Translations under genes and position numbers: made by a program | Shown here: positions 1 through 11,687 of the stretch, piece after piece | Layout of the letters: each line of letters begins with the position of its first letter | How positions within the stretch are numbered: position 1 is the stretch's first letter | From: Lumnitzera littorea | Lineage: Eukaryota > Streptophyta > Magnoliopsida > Myrtales > Combretaceae | Length of the DNA stretch: 64,000 nucleotides | Assembly (NCBI GenBank): GCA_024138015.1 | Contig: JAMXBB010000009.1 | Location: 40,432,149 to 40,496,148, forward strand | Direction of reading: 5' to 3' | Notes under the pieces: generated by a model | What the model was told of the DNA's origin: nothing | What the model saw: only the letters and a program-made list of their open reading frames with translations | Databases searched by the model: none

Positions 1-949
1 TTAGTTACACTTTTAAACCGTGGAGATTCCAAACATGAATTAATTGGACTTGCGTCTTTTAATTAATCCATGACCTTAAGTATACTCTATCCGAATCATT
101 TCTTCAATAAAGTTTTCAAGATCGTATTAAGATCTTGAATCTCTCTATTAGGTTGCCCCAATCTAAAGAAATCAAATAACTAATCGCTCAGTCTACTTAA
201 TTACTTCTAATTGCATCAATCTATCTAAGTGCAAGATGTCACGAACTATATAGTAGATTCATATAATAATTTAATAGTTGATTATATTGAATTAAAGAAA
301 ATACCTAACAATGTAATTAGATCTTAAAACACATATGATAGATTTAAAATAAAGTAATTGTCACACTAAATTAAGGTTTGATAAAAGATTCACTAAGAAA
401 ATTAAATTACGATATAAAAATAAAATAGAAGAGATTAAAAGACGTGAGAAACCCCTATACTTTACCTTATACCAATGTTCAAGTGGCTCATTATGAACAT
501 TAAGTCTAAGACTTTGTATATAGGACTTGGAAGGGTTACAAAAGTAGCCTTCCAAAAATAAAAGATTTATAATTCGTTACATGTATACGCCTTAGAACAT
601 GGCTATGATCTTAGGAGTGTTCTTTCCAATTATGTACAACTTTTATTTTTGAATGAAATTCTTGGATGAGAGGTACATGGCCATGGTACATTGATGATTT
701 CTTGCAAATGTTCTTCTCTAAATGTTATTTCTTGTCTGGACTTCACTTTGTTGTATAGCTTGGTCAACGCACTTCTTTGTTTAAGCTCTAAAACTCCATA
801 AAATCACTTGAAAACTTGTTGAAAGCTTCTAAAATATCTAGAAATGAAATAATAACCAATTAAACTCCAAATTATCAATAACAAACATAGACAATAGACA
901 AAACAATATAAAACTGCCCTAAAAGATATATGCTAAATGAGTGTCTTCA
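1..949 (-). mobile_element. 3' LTR (partial) of an Athila-like element
   Basis: On the minus strand the sequence at 949 begins TGAAGACACTCATTTAGCAT directly after a degraded purine tract. This parallels the start of the better preserved Athila LTR at 30360 (TGATGAG, then TTGCATATATTTTATTTGG). The LTR runs off the left edge, so its far end and target duplication cannot be seen. The 64-codon reading frame at 361-555 lies inside it and is not a gene. The Athila family call rests on the ORF and UTR upstream on the minus strand. Confidence 0.6.
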
Positions 950-2450
950 AATTTCGCCACATTTAAGTTTTGCTTGTTTCCAAGCAAAACAATGAAAACA
1001 ACACTAGAGTAAGATTAACAATTTTTTTCATAACTTAGTAAAGTGCATCCTAAATTCGAAGGGCGTTGCAATTCTTGTCAAAATCACCCTTTCTTCTTTC
1101 ATTAGTAATGCCCTTAACACACTTAGATATTAACATTGAAGAATTATTAAATTTTCACAATCAATCCAAATTATCCAGAGTTAGCTGTATACTTAAACAA
1201 AAACTAAACTATAGATCAAAATAGACATTAAGAAACTAAGAAAAAGTTATAAGAATTTCACTACTCTAACGTAAGAGGAGAGAGATATTCTCTATACTAT
1301 TTTTCATACAAAAATTCAAACTTGATACATGTTACATCAAATCATCCTCTAATTGTCTCCTTAGTTTGTTTTTCGTTGGGAGACTTTTTTTATCCAATTT
1401 TATCCTTTTAATTAGGCATGGTTTTAGAAAGCAACCTTGCTCTTCTAATGGACTAAGGTTGATTCATATCGTTTTAATTCTCAAGTTCGTAGCGAAAAAA
1501 AAAAAAAAAACAATGCTCTTCTAACAAATCAAGGTCGATCCATACCAATCTTAACCAATTTCTTTAGGTAGGTAACGAGAAGAAACATTACTCTTCTAAG
1601 GGACTAAGGTACTAAGGCTGATTCTTGCTTACTTATGATTTATTTTACTTAATTATTTCCTTTGCCTCGCATTATTTTGATTTTTTTTTTTTCATAAAAC
1701 TTTCAATAGACAAGTCTCATTTGTTCACCTAATATGAAGAAAAATTTTAGGAAAAATACAAACAGATAACTATCGTCTCAAATTAAACTTAGAAATATAG
1801 ATAATTAGTTCTTAAGATGTCAATATCTACCCTAATCCTGAGTTTAAGTTTAAGCTTAATTAATAGGGAACTTTGGACCATAGGAATTTAACTGTTAAAA
1901 TTTAGCAAAGTAGACTAAAAAAATGCTTACTTGTATATATGGTGAGATGCAAATTTTTAAAGTTATTCTTAATAAAAACTAAAAAGAAAACTTAAGTAAC
2001 CATTATTTAATTGAAACATGCCCATCCATATGTACACACATACACACACACACATACACACACATATAATTCAACATCTCTTATTCTTTCCTCGTACCCT
2101 TAAATTATACATTATCTCCAATATACACCATCATAAAGCACAACTTAATTAAAAGAAGGGAAAGGAAAAGTAAAAGACCAAGGAGACTTCCTCAGTTTTC
2201 GATTGCATCAACATGGATAATTTTGTTGTCTAGATCTAAATCATGCTATTCAAAGTGGAAGGTTCCTTGTAACATAAAAAGAAAATGAACTACAAAAGAA
2301 AAAAAGTTAATGAAAAAAGAAAAAAACTAAATTACTTCTAGTTCTAACATGTTAGCTATCATGTTCTTACAAAATTATCAAAAGATCCGAATACAATTGC
2401 ACTAACCAATCAAACGCAAAAGTTAGTCTAAAATTATTACTACCATCGAA
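950..2450 (-). other. Athila-type 3' untranslated region
   Basis: This is non-coding. On the minus strand it holds repeated phrases of the type CCTTAGTCCATTAGAAGAGC, each followed by a short T-rich or C-rich run (about 1435-1630). The same phrases occur in the 3' UTR of the plus-strand Athila at 29640-29840, which ties the two elements to one family. The minus-strand sequence just before the LTR reads TTAAATGTGGCGAAATT, a degraded polypurine tract. An A16 run lies at about 1495-1510. Confidence 0.55.
2036..2071. repeat. (CA)n microsatellite
   Basis: Imperfect ACACACAT/ACACAC simple repeat of about 35 bp inside the Athila-type UTR. Confidence 0.85.
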
Positions 2451-3400
2451 TAAAAAAAAAAAAAAACTAAGTCTTTGGAAAAGTTAAAAAGAAAAATCAA
2501 TCCTCTTCACTAAAGGTCACCTCCTCTTCAACTTCTTTAGAATCGTCTTCCTCGTTGGAGTCTTAGATAAGGGGTCGTGATGGTGGCAAAGGGATGTAGT
2601 GTTGCTCTAGAATTGCCTTCAAAGTTGACCTTATATGCCTAAGCTCATGTTCCAATGCTTTTTACTTTTTAATCATCTTCCCTTTCATCTTTTTAATCTT
2701 TCCCAACACTAAAGATCTTAGCAATCAGGATGATGTGGAGGGCTCCTCTCTCTCTGGTGCTAGTAATGGGGCATCAGTTGCTGCTTCCTAGAATTCTTTC
2801 ACTTGGGGTGCTAAAGGTACTAACAGAAGCTTCATTACATTGATTGACTCAAGGCTCATAAGGGTAAGGCAATGAATTTACTCCATTGGAGGGGCAATCA
2901 AATATACCAATTCCCTTCACTAGCTTAGTAATGAAAGGTCCAATAAAGATATATCGGACTTACCCTTCGATAGCTTGGCCTTTAAAAAAGAAAGCCATGT
3001 GAACTGCCAAATTAATTAGGCATTGCATAGCTATGCTATGTAGAAAAATGATACTACCTAAGTTAACAACCCCTTACTATTTTTCCTTTCCATCACACTT
3101 ATAGCTAGAATCTAGTGAATAATTCTCAAAATAGGATCTCTTAAGTTTGAAGCTTTAGACTTAGATTATACACTGAGTCACTTGAGCTCAACCTAGCCTA
3201 GACTTGCACATCGTTCAGCCTTGTTGGCAACATTACTATAGATTATGGTACTCAATTGTACAAACATACTCTTTTGAGTAGAGGCTACGGGCTATTGGAT
3301 GTTCTGTCAAATTGTATGTATATTGGTTACCCATTAACTCAAAATCTCATAACATTCTAAGTCCCATTTTCTATATGCTCAAGGTCTAACGTAAAGGTGC
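2450..3400 (-). pseudogene. ATHILA ORF-1-like protein remnant
   Basis: Minus-strand translation across about 3180-2450 gives, with frame changes and stops, KASNLRDPILRIIH, then MERKNSKG, then GPFITKLVKGIGIFDCPSNG. It ends in a Glu/Asp-rich tail (EEDDSKEVEEE) at 2490-2560. The order RDPxLRxxH, GRKNSxGV, FFLYS, GPFITKL matches the plant Athila ORF-1/env-position protein (Pfam ATHILA ORF-1 type). That protein sits between integrase and the 3' LTR and has no settled function. Its position upstream of the LTR and UTR on the same strand agrees. Many stops and at least two frameshifts make it non-functional. The family identity is recalled from motif pattern, not from a search. Confidence 0.55.
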
Positions 3401-5160
3401 TAAGGACCTCTAATGTGAGCTCCTTATAAGTTAGTTCATCAATAGTTAAGAGCCTATCTAAGTGTCTTACCTCCAGGTATCTTCGTACTATTGTTTCATA
3501 CCCAACTTTTGTCAAGTTGTCCTAACTTACTATTGCATTTTCTCCAAACCCTTTCTTGCATACCGTACTATAGCTTTCTTTGCCATTCTTTAGTAAGCTT
3601 AGACATAAGGTTTCATGTGATACAAATGCTTGTGTTATCTTTTCTAGCAACTTGTTTGATTAGAGGCATGATATAAATAGGAAAATCAATGAATTTAGAC
3701 AATCGTATTTCTAAAAAGAAAAGAATTCAAATATCACTTTCTAAAAAAGTTGTTGAAGAAAAAATTGTGCTTGTCACAATCTAATCGATTTTAGAATTCC
3801 AATGTTGCAACACTAAAATTTACATCAATATGTAATTATGAACTAGTTTTTCAATTACCAAGACATAAGGAGTTTTTATCTTTGTTCACAATATTATAAA
3901 ATGCAATTTAGGTCATGTTAATGGAATTCATGTTTTTACAACAGTGATTTCAAGCTTAATTTAACAATCCAAGAGTATTTCCTTAGTTTAATAGCACAAA
4001 TAACATGGACTCATCATCAATGAGCAAAACAATTCAAGAACAACTCCTCTTTCATCTTCTTCTCTAACTAGCACTCTTCATATTCTTCCTCATCTCATTC
4101 CAAAATCATGTTTTTAAGATAGATTTTCAATAAATAACATAATAGAGACAAATTGCATCACATGAACATTAAAAAATCACTCCTAAAGCTAAAGATCATC
4201 ATACATGCAAATCTCATACCCTTGCATCAAACCCTAACTATACAATGTGATTTCTCCAAAAATAACAAGTTAACAAAACCAAGTAGAGATTAAGTTCTAC
4301 ATATATTAAATTTGTAGATTTTGGGCAAACATTGCACCTAGATTGTGAGTGTATTAAGTTATGTAGTGAGAGAGTATAGTGTTTTAGAGAGAGTGTGAGA
4401 GTTTAGAACAAAAAAGGAAGAAGATACTCATGATTTCTGAATCAGGGTATGAATATAGGTAGGAACATGGGCATATTCATGGCAGTGTTTTCTATCCTAA
4501 CATATGCTTACCCTTAGGTTCTTGCTTTCTTCACTTTTTAATTTATGGGGGGAATATGACCATATCCATGACTGTGAACTTGGGCTATGTTTCCTTCTAA
4601 TACTTGAATCCAATTTTTTTAATTTATTTATTATTTCACCTAAAAACAATCCTTATACTGCCAAAAACATGATAAATTAAATTATCAAAGATCAAAGTTC
4701 ATTTGACATATGAATTATTGGAAGAATATTTTCTTTTTAAGACAAAAATTACTTATAAATTCAACATTTTATTACTTCAATGAGATTGAAAAATTATTCA
4801 TGCAAGTAAACAAATTGACAATGAGTAACACTAAAAGGACTTTAACTGGACCTAACTGATGAAATTCATAACAACAATTATTCAAATGAAATTCAAACAA
4901 AAATAAACTAAGGTTGCCTCTTAAGAAGCATTGTTGTTTAGTGTCACTGGCTCAATGATTTCATCTTTCCTTCAATTTTGTTTAGATCCCACAAGTCTAA
5001 GATTTTGTTCAGTATTTCCTTGCAAGCTTTCTTATTGTCTTTCTATACCATTTGTGGTTTGCTATCCCAATTAATTTTCTAGATTCCTATGTGATGCCCC
5101 TATATTCTTAATTGCAGCTTCAATGGCTTGAAGTCGAACATCTAAGTGATTAAAATACTT
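3400..5160 (-). other. Degenerate Athila internal region, non-coding
   Basis: No supported gene. At 4911-4950 the plus strand reads AGGTTGCCTCTTAAGAAGCA followed by TTTAGTGTCACTGGCTC. On the minus strand this is the well-known post-integrase motif of Athila elements (GTGAC..TTAA..GCTTCTT..GAGGCAACC). It places this stretch between the lost pol region and ORF-1. About 5160-4960 on the minus strand contains an open scrap (LQAIEAAIKNIGASHRNLEN) of unknown origin. The ORF at 3491-3676 has no recognisable content. Confidence 0.45.
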
Positions 5161-5236
5161 CATCCCTATACACATTCCCAACACTCAATGGCATAATTAC
5201 TTATTTTGTCATGTGTAAAGCACCTTTATCATGAAG
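5160..5236 (-). pseudogene. E2 protease fragment, distal piece
   Basis: Minus-strand reading gives DKGALHMTK, stop, VIMPLSVGNVYRDEV. This matches the stretch after YKLxWLN in gypsy retropepsins (compare WLNENGG..VPITIVNKYKDEV in element E1 at 7935-8025). It continues the piece at 11299-11408 once E1 is removed. The match stops after DEV, which I take as a truncation. Confidence 0.6.
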
Positions 5237-6209
5237 TGATAAACTGCCGACCTTTGGCCTTCTTACTCACACACAACTTAGAGGCCTTTAGTCTCTCACT
5301 AGAAGGATTCTCTCTAGTCAGCCTACCAAAGATGGGACATAGTATACAGAAGAACAGTAGGTGAACTCCCTAAGTACTCAACTCGGATACGCCCTGCACT
5401 ATTCTAACCTTTATGCCATTGTTGACCCTTCATTTATCAAATTTGACTTGCTAAGTGTTGAGGTCGAGGCTCATACATATCAAGCCTTACTTTAACCACT
5501 CAAACTCTCATTTGCCGAGGCTGACTAACTGAGTGCCAAGGCCGAGGCCCCTGCACACCAAATCCTTCTTTTCTAATCTATTATACATTGGCATCTCTTA
5601 TTTATCTCAATAACTCTTGATACTACCCATCTAGAGTAGCCACACCATGAACCTAGCTCAGCTGCTACACCTAGAGATTCCTTAGTATGAACCCATTAAT
5701 CAGCTAGCACCTATCCATCACTTTTTCTAATATTGTACTATTATTTCGTTTCATCATTTATCTTATTTACCCCTTACATGCATACTAGGAATCCCTTTCT
5801 TCTTTATTCTTTTTGTAATTTTCCTTATTTGTAATATTGCCTAAGGGACTTACTATAAATAGTTTCTTTTCACTGTAGCCAGAATATCTTATACTCCTCT
5901 TAAATATTGAATATACTTGTTCTTGTGAGATATTTCTCTTTGAGTACAATCTCCTTTTGCTCTTATCTAATCTTATTGAATAGCCTGAGATTAGTGATGA
6001 GTGGACCTTAACATTAGCTTGTGCATCATATTAAGTGAGCGTTGAGTTGTGTTATGTTCATTGCTAAGTCGTATCCTTCGAGCAACTTCACATAAGCTAC
6101 TATGCTTCTTAGCTTCTTCACTTCATTTTTCTTCATTATTATAAAGGACTCATTTAGTTCCCTTTCCCTATGATAAGTTCTAACGATTATGGAGCTCTTA
6201 GGCATATCA
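5237..6209 (+). mobile_element. 5' LTR of E1
   Basis: Begins TGATAAACTGCCGACC, aligning with the LTR starts of E3 (minus strand, 61334) and E4 (63014). It ends GGCATATCA, aligning with TACATCA in E3. A TATA-like CTATAAATAG at about 5849-5858 is the likely promoter. The last 650 bp match 10645-11298. The minus-strand ORF at 6026-6226 is a chance reading. Confidence 0.8.
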
Positions 6210-6217
6210 TATAATCC

Positions 6218-6229
6218 TGGTGTCAAAGC
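6218..6229 (+). promoter_or_regulatory. Primer binding site of E1 (tRNA-Met type)
   Basis: TGGTGTCAAAGC, eight bases after the LTR end. It differs from the usual initiator tRNA-Met complement TGGTATCAGAGC by two purine transitions. Confidence 0.75.
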
Positions 6230-6419
6230 TTAAGGTTAAGACCAAAAGTTGTATCAAATTAGTTCCTGCTCATGTATTATTTTGTTATACTCTGTTTTCC
6301 TCTAGAAGAATAAAGCAAGTTCGTAGTTCATTGTTCTTTTTTTTTTTTTTCAGTATGTCTAGAAATTTCTTGTGTAAGTAGAGTGTTTTCTGAAGCTTCA
6401 TCTTGAGAATATCAAATCC

Positions 6420-7670
6420 TAGTGTTTAAGGAGAGATTAATGATACTAAGAGTAATGCTTATGGTCGTAGTCATGTTGACCAACAAACTCCACAAACTAT
6501 TGATGAGCAGATACAAGACCTTACTACAATTATAGCCAATTTGGTTGTCTCCGTACAAAGGGTCTTAAAGACTAGACCTCAAGAAAGAATCGTTGTTGAA
6601 TAAGGCCGAAAGGTGAGAGAGAGTCCGGGAAGGCAGATGGACGAACAACGAGCACTAGAGCTAATTAATATGAACCAAGCTCCACCTTAATGTACCGATA
6701 GAGTTGCTAGAAGGAGACTAAAGTTGGATGAGGTTAAGGAGTATGATGAGGAGGAGCAATACGATGGCATTAAGGAGCGTAAGCTAAGAGCTCCTAAAGG
6801 AGCTAAGCATTTCAAGGTGCAAATTCCATGCTTTAATGGTTCTAGTAATACTGATAACTATTTAGACTGGGAGGAGAAGATTAAAAAGATATTTGACTTT
6901 TATAACTATGAGGATGCTATTTTTATCAAAGTAGCTGCACTAATGTTTTCAAGATATGCAACAATGTAGTAGAGAAAGTTGCAGAATGTGCTAAAGAGCC
7001 CGACATGAGATCTTGACATGGAATGAAATGAAGAGAGTTTTGAGGAGCAGATTTGTTCCAAAATACTATGAATAAGACACTTTCTAATGACTCCAAGACT
7101 TGAGGCAAGGCAATAGATCAGTAGACGAATATGTCTAAGAATTCCAATTGCTAATGATCTGATGTGATGTCGATGAACCCAAGACCTGAATTATAGCATG
7201 GTTCATTTTTAGGCATAGAATTGAGATTGGCCATGTAGTGGAGTTATAGAGGCTTGGGACTTTACATGAGACCATCCGAGTGGCATAGAGGGTCAAAAGA
7301 TAAAGGCAGAGTCAAATTAGCCAAATGCCAAGTAGCCAACCAAGATTGCTGACTTGAAGTGGTATACCAAGCCGACCTAGAAACGATCAAGCATTAAATA
7401 GTTCTAAGGTAAATTGCTAAGGAAATATGCCAAGCCGACTAGATGATGGCCAAGATAAGGGCAAGCCTAAGGAGCCTAAGGTCCAAAGGCATTAAGGTCA
7501 GAGCTTAAGGAGGAAGACCTGAGAGATCAGGTGTCTCAAATGTCTCGGCTATAGATACGTAGCTAATCAATGTCCAAACCGACATGTTATGACTATCAAA
7601 GGAGGTAAACCTAAATTTGAAGTGGAGAGTGCTACTAAAGGAGAGGATGAAGAGGGAGTTGATTAGGTGC
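6420..7670 (+). pseudogene. E1 gag, broken
   Basis: This is the capsid/nucleocapsid polyprotein that packages element RNA. An open stretch at 6724-6966 carries the typical FNGSSNTDNYLDWEEKIKKI capsid motif. It is followed after a stop by W-R-K-L-Q, a QDL-type segment and the RSVDEY-like region, with several frame changes. At about 7537-7580 a zinc knuckle reads CLKCLGYRYVANQC. It keeps the three cysteines, but Tyr replaces the expected His (CAT to TAT, a C-to-T change). Stops are frequent. The motif order follows known gypsy gag of the LEWEKKVE type. Confidence 0.8.
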
Positions 7671-8160
7671 TAGAAGGATTTCTAAAAGATCTTGATGTCA
7701 TGACCCCACCCGAGCTAGGGGCTAAGTATTGTTTCATCATTCGAAGATCTCTCAATACCTTTATTTCTGAGGAAGATGAGCAGAAGGAGAACCTCTTCCA
7801 TATTAATTGTTAACTGATTGGCAAACTATGCACATTAATCGTTGATGGGGGAAGCTATACCAATGTCATATCAAAAGGAGTAATCAAGGGCCTAAAGTTG
7901 CTAGCTTACCCGCATCTTAAGTTGTACAAGATTCATTGGTTGAATGAGAATGGAGGCCTACCCATTACCGAGCAGTTTAGAGTGCCCATTACTATTGTTA
8001 ACAAGTACAAAGATGAGGTGCTATGCAACGTCCTTCCTATGTGCACTTTACACATCCTACTTGTTCAACCCTGGCAATTCGATTTGAAGGTGTTGCATAA
8101 TGGATATAAGAGCACTTATATGTTCCAAAAGGATAGGAAGAAGGTTATATAACCCAATGA
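7670..8160 (+). pseudogene. E1 aspartic protease, broken
   Basis: Retropepsin that cleaves the element polyprotein. The active-site loop LCTLIVDGGSYTNV lies at 7826-7867; DGGS replaces the textbook DTGA, as in other plant members of this clade. It is followed by LYKIHWLNENGG and by YKDEVLCNVLPM, then ILLVQPWQFD in the place of LLGRPWQFD. The open part is 7898-8149, ending at a TAA. One upstream TAA interrupts the frame before the active site. It lies between gag and RT in the usual order. Confidence 0.8.
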
Positions 8161-8389
8161 ACCTTAAGGAAGCACAGGAGTCACAAGAGAAGACTGCCTA
8201 ATCTCTACAAAGGAAATCCTTAGTGATTTCCTGTACTCAATTTTCCCGAGAAGTCAAGGCAAAAGAGAGAGTGCTCCTATTAGTCAGGAAAGTCCTAGAG
8301 TTGAGAGAAGCAAGAAGCTTATCTACCAAAGTGTGGATACTATCATAAGAGTATGCCAACCTCTTTTTTGCCAAGAGGTTTGCCACCCA

Positions 8390-9780
8390 TCAAAGGTATA
8401 GAACATTGTATTGACTTTTAGCTTAAAGCTGTTCTTTTGAACTAACTCGTCTACAAGCTTAACCCTAAGTAGGCAGTAGAGCTAAAGAAATAAGTAGACG
8501 AGTTAATGGATCATGGATATGTCTAAGAAAGCATGAGTCCCTATGTTATGCTAATTATCCTGGTGCCAAAGAAAGATGGTACGTAGACAATGTACAGTAA
8601 TAGCTGAGCCATCAACAAAATTACTATTAAGTACTGATATTCGATCTCACAATTAGATGATATGCTTGATGAGTTGCATGGTGCTAACATCTTTTCTAAG
8701 ATTGATCTAAAGAGTGGCTATCATCAAATACGAATAAGACCTAGAGATGAATGGAAGTCGACCTTCAAAATAAGGGATAGCCTATTAGAGTAGATGATGA
8801 TGTCATTTGTCTTGACAAACGCGCCGAGCACTTTTATGTGACTCATGAATCATGTCTTGAGAACATTAATTGGTAAATGCGTTGTGATATACTTTGATGA
8901 CAATTTAGTCTACAGTGCCAACCTTATTTCTCATGTTGGATTAAGATCAATGTTTGATATCCTCCATGTCGAGAAGTTATTCAGCAATTTAAAGAAATGT
9001 GTATTTTGCCAGAGTAAGGTTAGTTCCTCAGATATGTTGTTTCAAAGGGAGGAGTCTGAGTTGATGATGAGAAAGTCTGAGCCATTCTTAAGTGGTCGAC
9101 GCCAACTACCACTGTTGAAGTGAGGAGTTTCTATGGTCTAGCTTCGTTTTATCAAAGATTCATTTGGAACTTTAGTTCCAAAACTACTCTACTTACTGAC
9201 TTGACTAGGAAAAACTCTAAGTTCAAGTGGTCCAAGAAAGCTCAAAAAATCTTTGATGAGATAAAGTCCAAGTTGACATCACCCCTAGTACTTATCCTGC
9301 TAGATTTCGAGAAAGTTTTTGAAGTAGAATGTAACGTATCAACAATTGGCATTAGTGTTGTTCTTATGTAAGAGTACTGACTAATCGGCTATTTTAGCGA
9401 GAAACTCATATGAGTTACCTTAAATTACTCGATATATGACAAAGAGTTCTATGCCCTTATTCGAATACTATAGAATTAGCAACACTACTTTCTACTGGGA
9501 GAATTCATAATCTACATAGATCTTAAATATCTCAAACATCTCTAAAGGCAATAAAAACTTTCTCAACGTCATGCCAAATGGGTTGAATTCCTGAAGTCTT
9601 TTTGCTATGTCATCTAATATAATAAGGGAAGCACCAATACTATGGCCAACACTCTCTTTCATCGAAATGTCCTCATTACGAAATTGCAAGCAAAGATAAT
9701 TAGATTTGGTACCCTGCCTAATCAATATGAGCATGGTCCGTAGTTTGGGCCCTTAGTGAAAAAATGCAACATTGGAGGAG
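8390..9780 (+). pseudogene. E1 reverse transcriptase and RNase H, broken
   Basis: Copies element RNA into DNA. RT motifs in order: ELKK..ELMDHGYV at about 8480, VPKKDGT at 8568, FSKIDLKSGYHQIRI at 8693-8737, LTNAPSTFM at 8812-8838, and the catalytic YFDDNLVYS at 8890-8916, which keeps both aspartates. RT to RNase H linker: MRSFYGLASFYQRFIWNFS (9120) and FKWSKKAQKIFDEIKSKL. RNase H follows with ECNVSTIGISVVLM, FSEKL, YDKEFYALI and the chromodomain-less HAKWVEFL region. I count more than ten stops. Several are TGG to TAG (8791-8793), CGA to TGA (8839-8841) or CAA to TAA (8524-8526). A frame change occurs near 9117. Confidence 0.85.
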
Positions 9781-10625
9781 TTGTGAATGGATTCTATTTG
9801 AGCAAAGGGTTTCTGATGAAGGGTAAATAAGTTTGTGTATTGAGTGGTTTAGCTAAAGAGTTACTTGTCCGAGAAGCTCGTGCTAGAGGTTTAACCGGCC
9901 ACTTTGGAGAGAAGAGGACAGTTGAGAAGCTGAGAGAACATTTCTATTAGCTTTGGATGATAAAGGATGTGCACTAAATTCTAGAGAGGTGCAAGGTGTG
10001 TAAACATGCAAAGGGGAGAAAGGAGCCCTATGGAGAGTATACACCTCTGCTTATACCTAAACGGCCATGGATCGATCTAAGCATGGATTTCATACTTAGC
10101 TTACCCCGAACTCTAAGAAGGCATGACTCTATTATGGTAGTGGTCGATTGTTTTAGTAAGATGAGTCACTTCATCCCTTACCACAAAATCAATGATGATT
10201 TATTTGTTGCTAACCTTTTTTTGTAGGAGATTATACAGCTACATGGAGTACCAAGAAGTATTGTATCCGATTGTGACTTGAAGTTCACGAGCTTATTTTA
10301 GAGAACCTTATGGAAGAAGCTCAACACTAAGCTCACGGCCAAACTAAATTTGTAAACAAGATAGTCGGCAACCTCCTACAAGTTGTTGTTGGGAAGGATC
10401 TACATGATTAGGATCTATGCTTACCCATCATTAAGTTTGCGTATGACTACTCAACTCAAAGCTTAATAGGAAGGTCACTATTTGTGGTCGTCTATGGACT
10501 TAACCCAAACTTACCCTTAGATATGGTTATCAACCCAACCACCCAAGGAGAAAGTCAATTCGACTTGCAATGTGTTGAAGAGTTCTAAAATTACATCAGA
10601 AGTTTGCTAAATAACTAGCCAAGAC
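9780..10625 (+). pseudogene. E1 integrase, broken
   Basis: Inserts element DNA into the genome. The N-terminal zinc-binding region reads AKELLVREARARGLTGHFG, then EKRTVEKLREHFY, then ILERCKVCKHAKG. One zinc ligand His appears changed (REARA where REAHA is usual). The catalytic core shows IDLSMDFILSLPR (first Asp), VVVDCFSKMSHFIPYHK, and SIVSDCDLKFTSLF (second Asp). The third acidic region is shifted in frame and damaged. A C-terminal scrap LTQTYP/PPKEKV at 10500-10550 corresponds to GLNPxxPLD. Best open piece is 9996-10223. Multiple TAG/TAA stops and a deletion into the 3' LTR end it. Confidence 0.85.
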
Positions 10626-10644
10626 TATGGCTCATTAGCAAGAA

Positions 10645-11298
10645 CAAGGCCCCTATATGCCGAATCCTTCTCTTCCAACCTATTATACAATGGCATCTCT
10701 TATTCGTCTCTGCAACTCCTGATACTACCCATCCATAGCCGCCATACCATGAACCTAGCTCAACTAGTATGCCTAGAGATTCCCTAGTACGAATCTATTG
10801 ATGAGCTACCACCTATCCATCACTTTTTTTGATATTGTACTATTATTCTTTTTTGCATTTGTCTTATTTACCTCTTACATACATACTAAGAATCCCTTTC
10901 TTCTTTATTCTTATGTAATTTTCCTTATTTATAATGTTATCCTAAGGAATTATTATAAAAAGTCCCTTTTCACAATAACTAAAATATCTTACATTTGTCT
11001 CAAATATTGAATATACTTATTCTTATGAGATATTCCTCTTTAGGTACAATCTCCTTATACTCTTATCTAATCTTACAGAATAGCTCGAGATTAGCATATG
11101 CATCATATCGAGCAAGGATTGAGTTGTGTTATGTTATGTTGTGTTTGTTGGTGAGTCACATCTTCCAAGTAACTTCACGTGAGCTACTGTGCTTCACACT
11201 TCTTTACTTCATTCTTCTTTATCATTATGAAGGACCTATTTGGTTTCGTTTGCCTTTGGTAAGTCCTAATGATTATTAAGCTTTTAGGTACATTATCA
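10645..11298 (+). mobile_element. 3' LTR of E1, 5'-truncated
   Basis: Aligns with 5542-6209 of the 5' LTR (AGGCCCCTxxAxxCCxAATCCTTC onward) and ends TACATTATCA. The first 300 bp of the LTR and the end of integrase are missing, so a deletion joins mid-integrase sequence to mid-LTR. ORFs at 10798-11010 and 10995-11279 are chance readings in it. Confidence 0.8.
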
Positions 11299-11408
11299 AG
11301 CTAATGTAGTTTGTAAGGTCAAAGGTCCTTAGAGGTCAATAGTCCTAATCTTTGCACAAAGAACTGTGTATTGACGTTGGTATAACTTCCTCCATCTACT
11401 ATGATAGT
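11299..11408 (-). pseudogene. E2 protease fragment, active-site piece
   Basis: Minus-strand reading from 11408: VDGGSYTNVNTQFFVQRLGL, then PYKLH and a TAG in place of the usual Trp. This is the retropepsin active-site loop and following helix. Upstream coding continues across the Athila insertion at 31665 with LCTII, giving an uninterrupted LCTIIVDGGSYTNV frame. The piece ends where E1 inserted. Confidence 0.8.
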
Positions 11409-11687
11409 TGATGAGTTCCTAATTGTATATATTTTATTTAGTGATTTTTTATGATTTTCCTTGATATTTGAGTTTATTTTTAGATAATAGTACTTAATTA
11501 AGTAAATTTTTGTTTTCTAGGTTTTAAAATGATCTACGCGAGAAAACGAGAAGATAGAAACAAATTTTACTCAAATTAGAGCTAAAATGAGCAAGTTATT
11601 AAAGTTTGAAGATCGATCTAGCCAAACAACACAAGTTGTATTATTTCCAGACAAAATTGGAGCTGCTTTTCTACTATTACAACCTAA

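Larger units (their letters stand above)
5237..11298 (+). mobile_element. Ty3/gypsy element E1, degenerate
   Basis: Order: 5' LTR 5237-6209, tRNA-Met primer site 6218, gag, protease, RT, RNase H, integrase, then a 5'-truncated 3' LTR 10645-11298. This pol order with integrase last is Ty3/gypsy. It lies inside the protease of E2: the 3' side is followed by AAGCT and the 5' side is preceded by AAG, a partly preserved target duplication. The family is the same as E2, E3 and E4, judged from shared LTR and pol motifs. Dozens of stops make it inactive. Confidence 0.85.
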
